Notes: a model not told the origin generated them from the sequence alone. Shown: positions 38,026 through 51,484, counted from the first letter of the stretch. The stretch: 58,500 nucleotides of DNA from Glandiceps talaboti (GCF_964340395.1 NC_135566.1:16632501-16691000), one strand, 5' to 3'. A program made the numbers and translations.

Positions 38026-38520
38026 AAGCTGTATACTAGACTCTCTCACAGTCCTCGGAACATCTCATTGACTGTTTTGTATGTATGGATATCTACTGCA
38101 TAATTGTACTAGGGGCCCTCATCAACTACATGTACATAGGGCTATTAGTTGACGTGTTACTGCATGCAAACATGGCGCAAAATTGCAGTAACATGTCGAC
38201 AAATGATTAGCCCTATGTAGTTGATGAAGGCCCACAGAACAAGGATATTCTAGTCAGTGTGCCCTCTAATGATAGCCAAATTTTGTTGTTGTGAGTCAAA
38301 ATGATAAAAAAACTGGCATTTCTTGTGAGTCACCACATCATAAGAGATGGGGGAAAACCAAATTTTGGTGCGTCACTAGAAATTTTGTGCATCAGTGGCA
38401 CATAAAATTGGCTTAGAAGGTACCCTGATTCCAGTACAATAATTATGTGGTCCATACAAAACAGCTAAGTGTAATAGTGATGCTCCCGAGGGCTAGTGAG
38501 AGAGTCTAGCTGTATACAAA
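38026..38520. mobile_element. composite inverted-repeat element with nested palindrome and R2 insert
   Basis: Outer ends GTATACTAGACTCTCTCAC (38032) and GTGAGAGAGTCTAGCTGTATAC (38498) are inverted repeats. Inside, 38111-38235 is a near-perfect palindrome (CATCAACTACATGTACATAG... / ...CTATGTAGTTGATG) with arms of about 50 bp. Right of it lies an R2 element (38262-38425). Confidence 0.75.
38262..38425 (+). mobile_element. R2 family MITE-like element, copy a
   Basis: Runs from GTGCCCTCTAATGATAGCCA to TTGGCTTAGAAGGTACC. Its ends are inverse versions of each other (TGCCCTCTAA / TTAGAAGGTAC). The interior TTTTGGTGCGTCACTAGAAA matches inverted copies at 46.1 and 47.6 kb. Confidence 0.75.
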
Positions 38521-39219
38521 TCATCTTAAGTGTTCATAATTTTAAAGTTATATTTCAATTTCTATGACTTATTGTTATAATATTGACATTTCACTGGACC
38601 AAGAAATCCTGTATGTAAAGAGTAATGGACTTAGAGAATACTTCACCATGGTTACTATAGCAACCACACGATTATTTCATTTCGAAACATTCATCAAATA
38701 ATTAAGTTTATTTACTGATATATTCTTTGCAGAGAAAATCTTTAATTGTACCATGGTTATTGGCCAAAGAAAAGCTTTAATTTGCCACTGATTCTAGACA
38801 ATTACACCACATTTGAAAGACTTGAATTGTCGAGTCATATGAAAGGTTTTTGATTTGCCATACTTCCACTGTTTCACGATCAATATTATTTTCATAAAAT
38901 ATTTCTTAAACTAAAAAGTTCATTCATGCTAATATATATTAGTTATGTAGAGAAATATATTTTAACATTTCATGACATTGGCTAGTTCCGAAATGAGTAT
39001 TTTTTATTTTGGAAGTAAATTTTAAAAAAATCAAATTCATTCTTAGCTTTTACCTGGAACAGTTGCAGAAGTTTGTGGGAAGTATTCAACCTTATTACAT
39101 ACATGTACATGTACATGTAGGTATCAGCGATTACTTGCACCCTTGGGCGTGCATACATTTGTACTAGTGGTACATTTTGTCCATGTATTTTCACTATATG
39201 GTACAATACCGAAAACATT

Positions 39220-39445
39220 ATTGCATCTCTGCATGCAAATGAGGATGCAATTGTTTACTACACATCACGGTGTGATTTTTATGGAAATTTGCCGTGTCAG
39301 ATAAACATATGTAATAATGACAGGACGCACGAGTTCCACTGTGGGTACTCAGGGGTATTTGCACTAATGCTGCAGTGTTTTCTTCTGCAGTTGTGCAAAT
39401 ACCCCTAGTACACCACACTTGCACTCACGTGTCATAGGGTTCTGT
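39220..39445 (-). mobile_element. R4 family palindromic element, copy c
   Basis: Contains a palindrome with GGGTACTCAGGGGTATTTGC (39342) and GTGCAAATACCCCTAG (39394) around a GCAGTGTTTTCTTCTGCAG centre, then CACTTGCACTCACGTGTCAT. Most of it is the inverse of the copy at 40.3 kb. Confidence 0.8.
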
Positions 39446-40261
39446 CATATAAGCAAATTCATATTGAAATTTCTCACTGCTACTGAATTGCTACTTGAGT
39501 TTCAGAAATATTTATTTCCTACTCATGCATTGAATTACAAAGGTTACATCATTAGCCCAGAGCGTTACTATTTCAAGAAACTCTCAGTGTCGAGAGTTGG
39601 TGTTACTATCTTTAAGAAACTCTCAGTGTAGAGAGCTTCTTGAAATAGCAACACCAAGACAGTCTCTGGGCTAATAATGCATAAGCAGTTCAACGTCCTG
39701 GTCAACGACATCATCATCAAATAACTAATACCAAGTTGAGCTGTTTGTGGTTCATAACCTCTGTATAAATATTCATGATTACTTAATATGTAATATTCTA
39801 ATTGTGTATCTGAGTATAAAATATGAACTCTTCAAAACCTAACCTATTTTTAGAATATAATTATACAGTTACTATAGAAACAAAAATAGTTAAGATGATG
39901 TATTCAGAAGTTTTGCTTAGTTGACTGAAGTCTGAAACCTTGTAGAATGACTGACACCTCAGTCAGATCGAGTGGTGTTTTGTAAGATTGGTGATATATT
40001 AGCACTTGTACTTTGATAATGTATGCAATGAAGATTACTAGTACCTCCCTCAGTCTGTACCTTTAGTCTAGGTGTATATCTATGCAATCTGACAATCCAT
40101 CAAATGGCCTCAAGGTAATGTCTACATATTAATGTCACTTACAAATCATGACAAGGTCTTTCCACTGAGGTAGGTTATTCACCTCCAAGAGTGTGTGATA
40201 CCCACTTTGATAAATACATGTAGTTACATTGTACAGTAGAAGGTACTGGGTATATAATATC

Positions 40262-40515
40262 AATAATACATTATGTAATATGACAGAACACCATGACACG
40301 TGAGTGCAAGTGTGGCGGACTCAGGGTATTATTTGCATGCAGTGCTTTGCAGTGTTCTCTGCAGCAGTACAAAGCAGAGCAGTATAAAACACTGCAATTA
40401 AACATACAAATACCCCTGAGTATCCACACTGGAAGTCACATGGTATGGAATCCTATTCTTATTACATATTTAAATGGAACAGCAAATTTCCATAAAAATC
40501 ATACAACATGATAAC
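40262..40515 (+). mobile_element. R4 family palindromic element, copy d
   Basis: Shares TGACACGTGAGTGCAAGTGT, GCAGTGTTCTCTGCAGCAG, ACAAATACCCCTGAGTATCC and GCAAATTTCCATAAAAATCA with copy c in opposite orientation. Central hairpin bases pair around 40345-40365. Confidence 0.8.
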
Positions 40516-40519
40516 ATTT

Positions 40520-42055
40520 TTGTCGGTAGCGAACGACCAAGTTCGTTATACTAAGCGTGTGCACCAGTGCAAGTAATCTCTGGTACATACTAATAATGCT
40601 AGTCTTGTAGTAATTAACACCTACATGTAGATCTGCACTCAGAAGCGTGTCAAACAAAAGCCACAGATAACAGCAGCTAGTATGTACCTCTGGTGAGCAG
40701 TCTCAGACAACCCCCCAACTATGTGACCTGTGGTTGCTTTTAAAGTTTGTAGAATTGCCTGAGGGTCTCGCACTGCAGCTAGAGTATGTTGCAGGTGCAG
40801 TGTTGTCGCAAGAATGAACGTTTTTGGACTCAACGTCAACCTTAAATCTTTCACTACCATTGGCCTCAAGGGACTGTTTGTTTACATAAATTTATCATAA
40901 TTTGATTACATACACTGCTATTCACATACTATGTTCACAAAACAGAGACCATCCACAAGTCATAAAACTGATAACCAAATTTTTGAGCTACCATAAAATT
41001 TGATTTGTTAAATGTGCAGACCATCTTAAACCAAAAATATGAGACACACACACACACACATCACTTCACAATGCAACATTGCAATTTGAACCTTAACCTC
41101 TGACCCCATCTGACCTCTGACTGTTTTCTTGCTTGGATGCGTTTAGGACCTCAACAATGGTACTGAGCCCATGGATTTAGTTTATAGTTCTACATACCTG
41201 GAATTCACACAGGATTCATATAGTCTAGACTTAGACCGTCATTCCTGTCAGCAATGTGATACCACATTCTCTGCATAGCAATTTACAGTTTGTAGTTGTC
41301 TACAACACTATAGGTAACTGTTTCCAAACTGATCACATTCATGGGTGAACAAGATTAGGACTGTCCTGCTAGCAGTGCTACATCTATTCATAAATTACCA
41401 CATACAATAACTTATGTAACAAATTATTTACAGCAACAAATAAAATGTTGAAATACTGGCCCGACACATGGGACCCTTTAAAAGTGGGTTACCATGGTAA
41501 CATGACTCACCGCATAGCCTATTTGATTGCAGACATGGTACTGGTTTCCATAGAGACGTTATCAAAACTTTGAGTATGTAATAAGATTTATGCACTCATG
41601 CAGTGTCTAATAAAACACATGATTATACGATCTACAATGTAGTAGCTAACTTAGGAGATTTCTATCTGTAAGAATGGGTTTTAAAATAAAGACTGGGGTG
41701 ACAGTTCTTGTAAATTTGTACTCCAGTTTTAAAACTGATATCAGTTAAAATGTCAATATGTCTGATTTACAATCATTCATCAATTTCATGTATGGTAGTA
41801 ATTGGTGTAATAATGTATGTTATGTATTAAACCATTATTTACCGAGACACTGTGTGACATGAAATACTTCATAAATGACTGCTACCTAGTCGTCTTTACT
41901 CTAGGACTAGTTTGTTTAGTGAGTTCGCTGACTTGTGAAATTTGTCATTTTTGTACTTAACTACCTGTTTGTTATTTTTGACACTAATAAACACATCTAA
42001 TATCATTATATTCTAATATCAGCCGTAATAAAATCCTGGTAATACATTTGATTTA
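40520..42055. other. noncoding stretch, nothing recognised
   Basis: No exon, RNA gene or repeat family could be supported apart from a short AC run near 41046. Confidence 0.4.
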
Positions 42056-42059
42056 TACT

Positions 42060-42515
42060 GACTTTCTGTAAGGGATGATCCCACAATGTTGCACAAGCTA
42101 ATTAAAACAAACGAACGTCGTTCATTTAGGACAAAACTCCCTCCCCCACCTTCAAAACGAACATTCACAAGTGCAACATTGACACCTTTATACATGATGT
42201 AAACCATGATGAAAACTGTAGTGGTCAAATCACTACGATCGATGCAATGTTAAAACATGATGGTAAACACATTAAAATACTACCAGAAATCATAGATGTT
42301 GGAGAGAAACCGAGCATTGTAGGCCTATATCATTTTAGAAGTAAATTCTAAATCAACTTTAATATCAACATCTGAGTAGTAAATATGGAACTGAAGGCAT
42401 GACAGTTTTCGAAATTTGGTGCAAAAATGAAGTTTGGCAATTGCATTGACGCCAGACCCTTCCCACCTAAACAATGAAATTCGTTTCTTGAGCTTGTGCG
42501 ATATTGGGCGATTGT
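42060..42515. mobile_element. R3 family MITE-like element, copy a
   Basis: About 450 bp sharing with the 46.7-kb copy ACAAACGAAC, GATGTAAACCATGATGAAAA, CATGATGGTAAACACATTAA and CTGAAGGCATGA in order. The ends GATGATCCCACAATGTTGCA and TGTGCGATATTGGGCGATTG are imperfect inverted repeats. Confidence 0.8.
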
Positions 42516-42519
42516 CACT

Positions 42520-42785
42520 TATCTCTTCTGTAATTGGTTGATATATACTACTGTTTACTGACACTTTGTAATCTCATCTGTAATTGGTTAACATACAGTA
42601 CTACTTACTGTTTACTGACACTGTTATCTCATCTGTAATTGGTCTGTTTATTGACACGTAATCTCATCTGTAATTGGTCAATATACTACTGTTTATTGAC
42701 ACTTTCTAATCTCATCTGTAATTGGTCAATATACTACAGCCTGTTCACTGATACTTTCTGTAATCTCTTTTGTAATTGGTAATCA
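42520..42785. repeat. about 50-bp tandem array (CATCTGTAATTGGT)
   Basis: Six units with ATCTCATCTGTAATTGGTCA and TACTGTTTATTGACACTTT, spaced 33-57 bp. The array abuts the right end of R3 copy a. Confidence 0.9.
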
Positions 42786-44259
42786 CCCTAACCAAACTAA
42801 ACCATCAAATTCTATAAACTACAAGTAGCACCCCTTTATCTGAGGTCAGAGATTCCATCCCTAGTTTGTGATATCTTCACATTATTAGAACCATATGGAG
42901 TAAATAGGATCATTTCTTTGATTCTGGTCCAACTTTTTCCAAAGCTCTTCCATACAACTGTTTTTTTCACAAAATTGTAAGAACTGCATGGCCTTTTAAA
43001 AATACAAACTAAAGTATTCAGCCACTCCAGTCAACTCAAACACCTGATACAGCATATACTTGTAAATCCAAACAATAGGGAAAATGTCATAGTGTGACAC
43101 TCATAAGTACCTTAGTGCCTTGGGTCATTCTTTTTACTACAGGTACAGGTACCTGGGAACCGAATATAGTCATTGTACACTTGAATGGCCCTGGTCATTA
43201 AGAAATAGTTTCACATTCATATTCATGCTAGGGAGTTAAAGGTAAGGTCAAAATGTATGGTCAGACCCCCTAAGATAGATCTAATTTACAATGTTGAGCT
43301 CCTATGTACAGTGTATACGTACCCTGTCTGACATTTGTCCTCTTGGGTCAAAAAAGCAAAACAATGAGAATCAACTTTGGTTTTACCATGACAGCCTATT
43401 AATACTTAAAGATTACTATGAAATGCTCAATTACATGGGAGAGGTACTTGAATGAAACAAGTTTAGCTTGGAGACGTTACGAGAGATTTTATCGACTTAT
43501 CACCATAGTAATGCATATACTATTACTAGCCATCTAGGGTATCAATTGATGAATACCTGATCAGAATTGACACTGAATTTAGTAACTTGAACATACACTA
43601 TCAATGTTACAATGCTGTAATCAAATACTATTGAAATACTAAAAGTACACTGTAACCTTTCACTACCCCTATACAAATAACATACTATCATATATACACA
43701 TGTACTCTAACCATTAGTGTAGGCTTGTAACAATATTGTGGGTCCAGCTACAAGAACCCTTGACTTTGATATTCAAATAACACAATTTACTTTTCAAAAG
43801 AACAATCATGCAATACTACTTCACCAAAGGCTACTACCATGCTAGTCTTGCTGCTAGACTCCTTGGGCTATTCTGCTCACTATGAAGGCAACCTAAGGTT
43901 GCTAGTGAGGGTGATAGCCCGGGCATTCGCCCTCGAGCTCGATTGGACCTTTCAGAAGAAGGCCAGAGGTCTAGCAGTTAGACAACTACCACACAAAATA
44001 CAAAGTTATTTGCACTAATATCCCTAACTATCCATCCCTATTTATCATCACATATCATATTACTTCATTAGATCTGCCTCAGGTCATTGACATCAAATGA
44101 CCTTCATAGCAAATAAGTTCAAAGCTGTCCCCAGGTGAATAGTTGTAGTAAAGAGTACTTTGTATGTAATTTGTTTGAACACGGTGCAGTATGTGAACAG
44201 ACATTATGTGTATATTAATCTGATAACAAACAACTTACTCTAACATTACCATGGTTCCT

Positions 44260-44560
<301 letters not shown>

Positions 44561-46064
44561 GGATGTTATGTCGTTACTCAGAAACAGGTCAGGAACATTG
44601 AACTGTGAAACTAATTACTACTTTAAACAAAACATACCATGCAGCATTCAATATATCACATATCTGTCTGGAAGTAGATCTCCTGCTGTCTCTAGGATTA
44701 TATACGGATAACAGATGATAAAGATTTGTTACATTCAGAATACAAACATCATGTAATTGAAACATCAATTTTGTGATAGGAATGTTTTGTACTAAGAATA
44801 CAATATATCATTAACTATATCTGAACATTTAATGATTAAATCTAAACATACCCAGGGCTTGAAATACTGAAAACAGTTCACTTCCCTCTGCACACGCAGA
44901 AAATGAAAAGTATCTGTCCATATTAGAAAGTACTTGTCCACAAAATGGGCATTTTTTTGTAAATTTAATATACATATTGTCCTTTTTTAGATCAAATTTT
45001 GTCATCATATTAGTTGCCATAATGTTACTTGCAGTTTGATTTTCAATTTGAGTTTAGGATTTTTTCTCGGCATAAACTGTAAACTCAGGAAATCTAAGCA
45101 GACCCGTCGTTCATTTGCTTCTCTTCATAATTATGCTAAAACTTCACTTTGAAATTTTCTGCAAGTACAGAAAAGTTTTACCTATATCATATAGTGAGTT
45201 GAGGTTTTAAAAATTGAAAACCATGAGAAATTCTACTAGTCCATTGAGACGAGTACTTTCTCAAATCACTTGTCCTGGACAAGTAAAACACCATTATTTC
45301 CTCCAGAGATCACAGAATTAGTCCATGGAATCCACAGGTTCATGATCTAGTACTTCAAATTCACGTAATACGTCTGTCTGGAGTCTTCACTACATATCCG
45401 CAACTCAAGGAGTAGAAGAACCAACATAAATGCCTTAGCTGAATTGGGAAAATTTTTGAGATTAACATTCCCATAATCTATGTAAGCTGAAGACAATAAA
45501 ATTGAATATAACTTAAATTTCACACTACTTGGTGAAAGGGGGTACAGAACTGGTGAACTAAAAATGCCATCTTGACAATTTGGGTCCTAGAATTGTCTTG
45601 TTTTCATCCACTTTTCAGGTCATTGCTACACTTGCAAGCTACGGATCATGGAATTCAATAAAGGCATAATTTCACAGAAATTGCTTGGGGGAAACTACAG
45701 AACTTGTGACAGCATTAAGTACAACCTTGACAACTTCTAGAAATGCCTCATTTTTCATTTGTTTTCAGGTCGATCCTTGCTACACTTAAAAGACTTCATA
45801 GGTGTTAAGACATCGCGATCCCTAGATCATGCAGACAGAGAATGCAATCATGGTAATTTGTAAAGTGTATTAAACCTAGCAACTTCTCATCTGAGACTGA
45901 TGATGCCTAGCTGGCTACGATATACACTACTGGTTTAACATCTTCTGACACCATATTGGCATTCTCCATAGCACACTGTACGACACAATCATTTCCAATA
46001 GTAATTATTAGCAGTCACACTACATAGCGTGCATCATGCTGTGTCTATACTAAGGTACAACAGC

Positions 46065-46262
46065 AGTGCATGCCTTCTAAGCCAATTTGACGCGCCACTG
46101 ATGCACACAATTTCTAGTGATGCACCAAAATTTTGGTGTTTTCCTATCTCTTACTACAAAATGTATGTGGTGACTCATAAGAAATCCCATTTTTTTCTCA
46201 TTTTGAGAATTTGACTGCCAGCAACAAATATTGGCTATCATTAGAGGACACACTGTACAGAA
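46065..46262 (-). mobile_element. R2 family element, copy b
   Basis: Starts GCCTTCTAAGCCAATTTGAC, contains CACTGATGCACACAATTTCT and ATGCACCAAAATTTTGGTGT, and ends GGCTATCATTAGAGGACACA: the inverse order of copy a. Confidence 0.75.
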
Positions 46263-46704
46263 GCTCTGACCTACCATATCAGTATGCTATCCATGGTATT
46301 TGAGAACAGTAATGGCTTGAAACCACTATATTATTTATATCCTCAACGAATGCTAAAAAGAAAATCTGCAGTCTTACAAATTATGAAGCCTACCGGTAGT
46401 ACAAGTAATGAGTTTAAACTCAATTAACCTGATTTCTATACCCTAAATTTTAAGATGATGTGTAGCTACATAAATATGCTATTATTTTGCCATGTATAAA
46501 ATTTGATATTTTTTAAAGTTTGATTATCCATCAAATTTGATAGATTTTCAGGAACTTTCCTTTATCATTTTACAATTTTCTGTAAACATCGTTTGCAAAA
46601 GTTGATTTTTTGTCAGATTTGATTTAAGTTTGCTTGCATTGTATCAAACCTATAGAAAAGAAATGGAATGGTCTCCTCAAAATTCATCCATGGAAGGACT
46701 GTCA

Positions 46705-47145
46705 CTAAGAGATGATCGCATAATGTCGCACAGCCTAAAACAAACGAACACTGTTCATTTAAGACAAAACCCGCTCCTGTCTTCCTAAACAAACGCTCAC
46801 AAGTACGACATCGACACGTCTATATATGCCGTAAACCATGATGAAAATTGTAGCGGTATGATCGATGAAATGTAAACACATGATGGTAAACACATTAAAA
46901 TACTACTGGAAACCCAGCACTGTATATCACATTGGAAGTAGATTTTAACCAGCTTATCAACATCTCAGTAGTAAATATAGAACCTATTATCACTGAAGGC
47001 ATGAATTTTTTTGAAATTTGGTTAGAAGTGCGAAAATAAAGTTCAGCAATCACATTGACACTAGACCCCTCTCCCAACCCCCTCCCCCTAAAGGAATGAA
47101 GTTCATTTTAATACTAAGCTTGTGTGACATTGTGCGATCATTACT
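46705..47145. mobile_element. R3 family MITE-like element, copy b
   Basis: Shares the ordered words of copy a (ACAAACGAACACTGTTCATT, CCGTAAACCATGATGAAAAT, CATGATGGTAAACACATTAA). The ends GATGATCGCATAATGTCGCA and TGTGTGACATTGTGCGATCA form terminal inverted repeats of about 22 bp. No coding capacity, so non-autonomous. Confidence 0.82.
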
Positions 47146-47559
47146 CAAAGTGCTTTTGCAAGTAACTGTGTGTTTCATCAGTTGAAATGTTATCTATTGA
47201 AAACACTCCACGTAAATATGTCAACCTATGTCTGTTGAAAATGCATTTTATGGAAAATACTCCCAGTACATACAAATAAACTACCAATTCAGAGCACACT
47301 GTTCCTACATGTATCACACCAGGTAATGGCAAAGGAATTTTTTCAGCCAATGTGAAGACTGTCAGTGTCAATCATTGGTTTGGTGTTTGAATTCAAAGTT
47401 TATAATCTGTTCTCACACTATTACTTTTGTGGGGGTACCTATCAAAAGAAAAAATATTGCTTTCATCATCATAGCATGAATTTACATTTACAATTTTACA
47501 TGTACATACCATGATGCTTACATACTCATTTCAAAAAATGTTTTTGTGACCTTCAAACA

Positions 47560-47765
47560 CATAACCCTCTAAGTCAATCTGATGCACCACTGATGCACAC
47601 AATCTCTAGTGACATGCCACTGACACACACAATTTCTAGTGATGCACCAAAATTTGGCGTTCCCCTATCTCTTACTACATGTATGGGGTGACACACAAGA
47701 AATGCCAGTTTTTATCATTTTGACTCACAACAAAATGTGGCTATCATTACAGAGCACACTGCAGC
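47560..47765 (-). mobile_element. R2 family element, copy c
   Basis: Starts ACCCTCTAAGTCAATCTGAT and ends TGGCTATCATTACAGAGCAC. The internal module CACTGATGCACACAATCTCT is duplicated (CACTGACACACACAATTTCT), making it slightly longer. Confidence 0.75.
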
Positions 47766-47779
47766 AGACACATATTTGA

Positions 47780-50260
47780 TTTCTTCCCTATATATAGAAA
47801 GTTTATTTCAAAGTACAAAACTTTATGACACTGCTATTTTTGTTTTTTACGACATGGCAGACACAAGTTTGTACATGCATGATCAATAATCGGATGGGGG
47901 AAAACAACATCTTTTGTACACACACATAACTGTATACATTCATATTAATTAATGTAAATGTCTTTCTGTTGTACTGGTGACAATTAATACAAGAAGAACG
48001 TTAGAGATAAGATCACCACCGTACCCAATCAATAGATAATTGTTTGTGCATCCCAGCTGGGTCATATCACTAAAGACCACCATTACAGAAGATGACCATA
48101 CATAACAAGAGTAACAATAGGACAATATAATGGCATGTCAAAACATGTCCTTGGTTTAATTAAGAGTAGTGTACCATGGCTATGCACAGGTAGTCTAGTT
48201 GCTATACATGTACAATTACTATGATCATCTCCCCTAACGTATAGTCAAAGTCACTACCATTACCCTAGCACAGAAATCTGTGTTCCCTCCCCGACAGCGT
48301 TCATATAAACATGATGACATTACCGCGTCCCCATGTGATTTAGTTTCAGAGGTAGAGTTCTATAGTAAATATTATTGCAATTAGCAACTGTCTAAGGAAG
48401 TAGCCAATTGTAACTGCCTGTCAGTTTGTTATCAATTACTACTGACATATGCTGTTTACTCTTGCATGGACCAGCAGGCGGTTTAGGCAGATTAACAATT
48501 TTTGAACTTTGACTATACGTGAGTGGAGGTGATCACAGTAATCGTAACATGTACGTATAGAACTAGACTAATACACAGGTATCTACTAGAAATGCTGAAC
48601 AATGGCATAGATATAGGCTTTCATCGGGGAAGATTTTTTGGAGGGGAGCGAGCATGTTTAAAAGTACATGTAGAAAGAGTTGAAGATTATACCAGTATAG
48701 GATAGTAAAATATAGTTACTTTGGAACAGTAATTTGGAAACGAATTTGATGTTTCAATCCGTCTAATACGAACCTTGATCACGCAATACTAGTATAGTTT
48801 CACAAAGCAGGGGGTCCATTTTTGACTTCTTTTTTCTCGAAATGTGACAAAATTTTTCAAATTGTACTCCATTCTAATGCAACGTTCGTATTATAAACTT
48901 TTTATTTAAATATACGTTGTTATGGCCATGCAGTGATAAATGTCAAGTATTTGACAAAAGCCACTCCTACACCTTACCCTAGTTTATAGCGCTATTCATT
49001 CCGATGTTTTGTCAGATGATCCCACCCTTTGAACGGTAGTATATTTTGTTATTATTTCTCTATTCCAAGGTTTACGCTTACAGACGCTAACAATACAATA
49101 AGGAGAATATAATAGCCAGAATGTCACCATGATGCCAGTGCCTATGTCCTCACAACTATCAAGAGTCCCCTTTTCTGGGGTTCTTTTCTTTTCAAAATGT
49201 TTGGACAACAACCAGACACCATTGTGAATAAGTTATTGTCAGTAGTCTATGTATTGTAGTATGTTTGCTAGCAGGTAGAATGAAATCACTAGTGCTTGCT
49301 ATAAAGTTGACCGCCATTTGAACCTGTATTTAATACTTCAGAATAACCTGTTCATCTATATACAAAGTCCTGTACATATTGTGTTAACATTTTTTTTAAA
49401 TTCGAAGTATATTTGTTTCATACAAATACTAACATAGTAATTGCTGTAGTTAAAAATATGGTACGTCATATTGCTGCATTTTTTAGTTTTAAATATAAAA
49501 AGCACAGACAGAAAATTTAACACAACGATAGCCCTTTTATACTAAACAATTCCTCTGCACAGGTATTGACAAGTCATGGGGTTTGGTTATGTATACATAA
49601 TTTATGTTTACATAAACTGATAACAAAATCTTTTGTCAATTTTCAACTCTCTATATTCCTACATTTCAAAATGTCCTTTCTTTTAAGATGTGTACCTACA
49701 TGTATACATTGACACGACATATCATATTTCTACTACTAGTTGCAGCATGCATACAATTACATATCATTTATTATCAATTTGTTGGGGTTTTTATCTCTGC
49801 ATTGGAAAACAATCACATGCAGTCACAACTGACAATTTTCAAATCTACTAAGTAAATCTGTGGACATAATTGGGTTCTGATGGCTGAGCAGTAGAAATAA
49901 TTACAGAATTTTACATAATCAATATGAAATGTTGAAGAGGCCATTGATAAGGAGTGGGTATTTATTTGTTAACATATCCCAAGTCCTTGTTTGTATCAAT
50001 AAATTGTGGACTTGGTTAATAAAATATGTAGAATGTTTGTTATTGTACGTAATATAACAAACTTTTTACACATTTTTTAGCTTTTGGCAATGTCAGGATA
50101 TATTTCAAGAAAACTGAGGGATAATCTACATGTAGAGGGGGTAGATTCATGTTAGTAAGTATAATTTATTTGTAGTCTAATAGTTTCAAAACAAATCTAA
50201 ATTTACTTAGCCTTTGTCAACAAACTGTTTACCTCATTGACTTGGATTTGACATTCACCT
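47780..50260. other. noncoding stretch, nothing recognised
   Basis: No exon or repeat family could be supported. Possible promoter or first-intron sequence of CLUH, but no core element was identified. Confidence 0.35.
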
Positions 50261-50264
50261 TCCT

Positions 50265-50535
50265 AGTGGGTCTACAGACATTGGATTAGATTTGGTATTC
50301 ACCTGCCTACACCTAACCTGTCTACAGACATTGGTTTAGATTTGGTATTCACCTTCCTACACCTAACCTGTCTACAGACATTGACTTAGATTTGGTATTC
50401 ACCTGCCTACACCTAGCTTGTCTACAGACATTGGTTTAGATTTGGTATTCACCTGCCTACACCTAGCCTGTCTACAGATATTGGTTTAGATTTGGTATTC
50501 ACCTGCCTACACCTACCCTGCCTACCTCACTAGCC
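50265..50535. repeat. 50-bp minisatellite
   Basis: Five to six units of TCTACAGACATTGGTTTAGA / TTTGGTATTCACCTGCCTAC / ACCTAACCTG. Copies differ at one to three bases. Confidence 0.95.
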
Positions 50536-50677
50536 TGTACACAAGCACTGTTTTCAGTTTGGATTCAAACTTAATACAGACCTGGATTAAATACTACTGT
50601 GTACACCCAATGAATCCTTGTGAAGTCAAGCTACAGCAGTAAAAGTGATTGACATAATGACTACATGTATACATTAC

Positions 50678-50684
50678 CTGCCAT
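50678..50684 (-). CDS. CLUH: CLUH exon 1 candidate: start codon in a 7-base coding stretch
   Basis: Minus-strand ATGGCAG|GTAATG supplies exactly the phase exon 2 needs: ATG GCA G + AT GAT AAG reads M-A-D-D-K-T-E-D, a natural acidic N-terminus. It would place a 16-kb intron before exon 2. The motif is short, and others such as ATGATTT|GTAAGT near 40.14 kb also fit the phase. Treat this as one candidate; transcript data would be needed to fix the start. Confidence 0.3.
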
Positions 50685-50794
50685 AAGTGCCAATTTCAGG
50701 TCTTCTTTTACTATCAGGTAATAGGGACAGGTCAAAACTTTGAGGTCAAGGGTCACACAGTAAGCACTTTACATGTTTACCATGGATAAAGGTC

Positions 50795-51120
50795 ACAGTA
50801 CACTTGTAGGGTATGGTACACTGCAGTGACACAATTTCACATACTATGTAGAAAGACTCGCTTGCAACAACTAATTTTTGGGGTTTTTTTTTCTCCACTT
50901 ATGGTATTTTACACCATCCCTCAACAAGTCAAATATCACGGAAAACATAAAACTAAATTTTACCAGATTTTACTGTGTAACTGTCGGTATAGACACACTT
51001 GCAGGGTATGGTACACTGCAGTGACACAATTTCACATACTATGTAGAAAGACTCGCTTGCAACAACCATTTTTGGGGTTTTTTTTCTCCACTTATGGTAT
51101 TTTACGCCATCCCTCAGGGG
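50795..51120. repeat. direct duplication, about 195 bp apart
   Basis: ACACTTG(T/C)AGGGTATGGTAC through ACTCGCTTGCAACAAC and CTCCACTTATGGTATTTTAC to CCATCCCTCA occurs at 50799-50928 and 50993-51117 with few differences. Confidence 0.92.
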
Positions 51121-51484
51121 GTCCCTACAGTCATGACCCAGTGAGAGGCGTGAACACTTTCACCCACATACACAAGTGATATCAAGGGAATAAATGTATC
51201 AATGCCATGATTTATATGACTAGTGACATGAAACGAGGTTAACTGGTAAATACTTAATAGAAGGGGAGGGGGGGGGGTTACAAAATGTAATTAGGGCAAG
51301 ACAGCCAATTAGATTAGAATTATTAGTTATCAATGACAGAATTATATTGTAACCTTTGAACACTGGATAATGTATATTGTTTGGAATATCATATTTCATG
51401 TTTGACATTTCTAGTGCACATCCTGACTGGATTTAAAAAAGTACTTTACAAACTACAACCACATACATAGCTGTTACTTTGGTC

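Noticed and set aside
39044-39115. Minus-strand exon ending CTGTTCCAG|GTAAAA as CLUH exon 1
   Set aside because: Phase 0 and a low-complexity MYMYMY start; incompatible with exon 2.
44829-45020. Minus-strand frame with KCPFCGQVLSNMD, suggestive of a zinc ribbon
   Set aside because: Only one Cys pair is present, there is no continuation or splice context, and flanks look like dispersed repeat (ACTTGTCC words).
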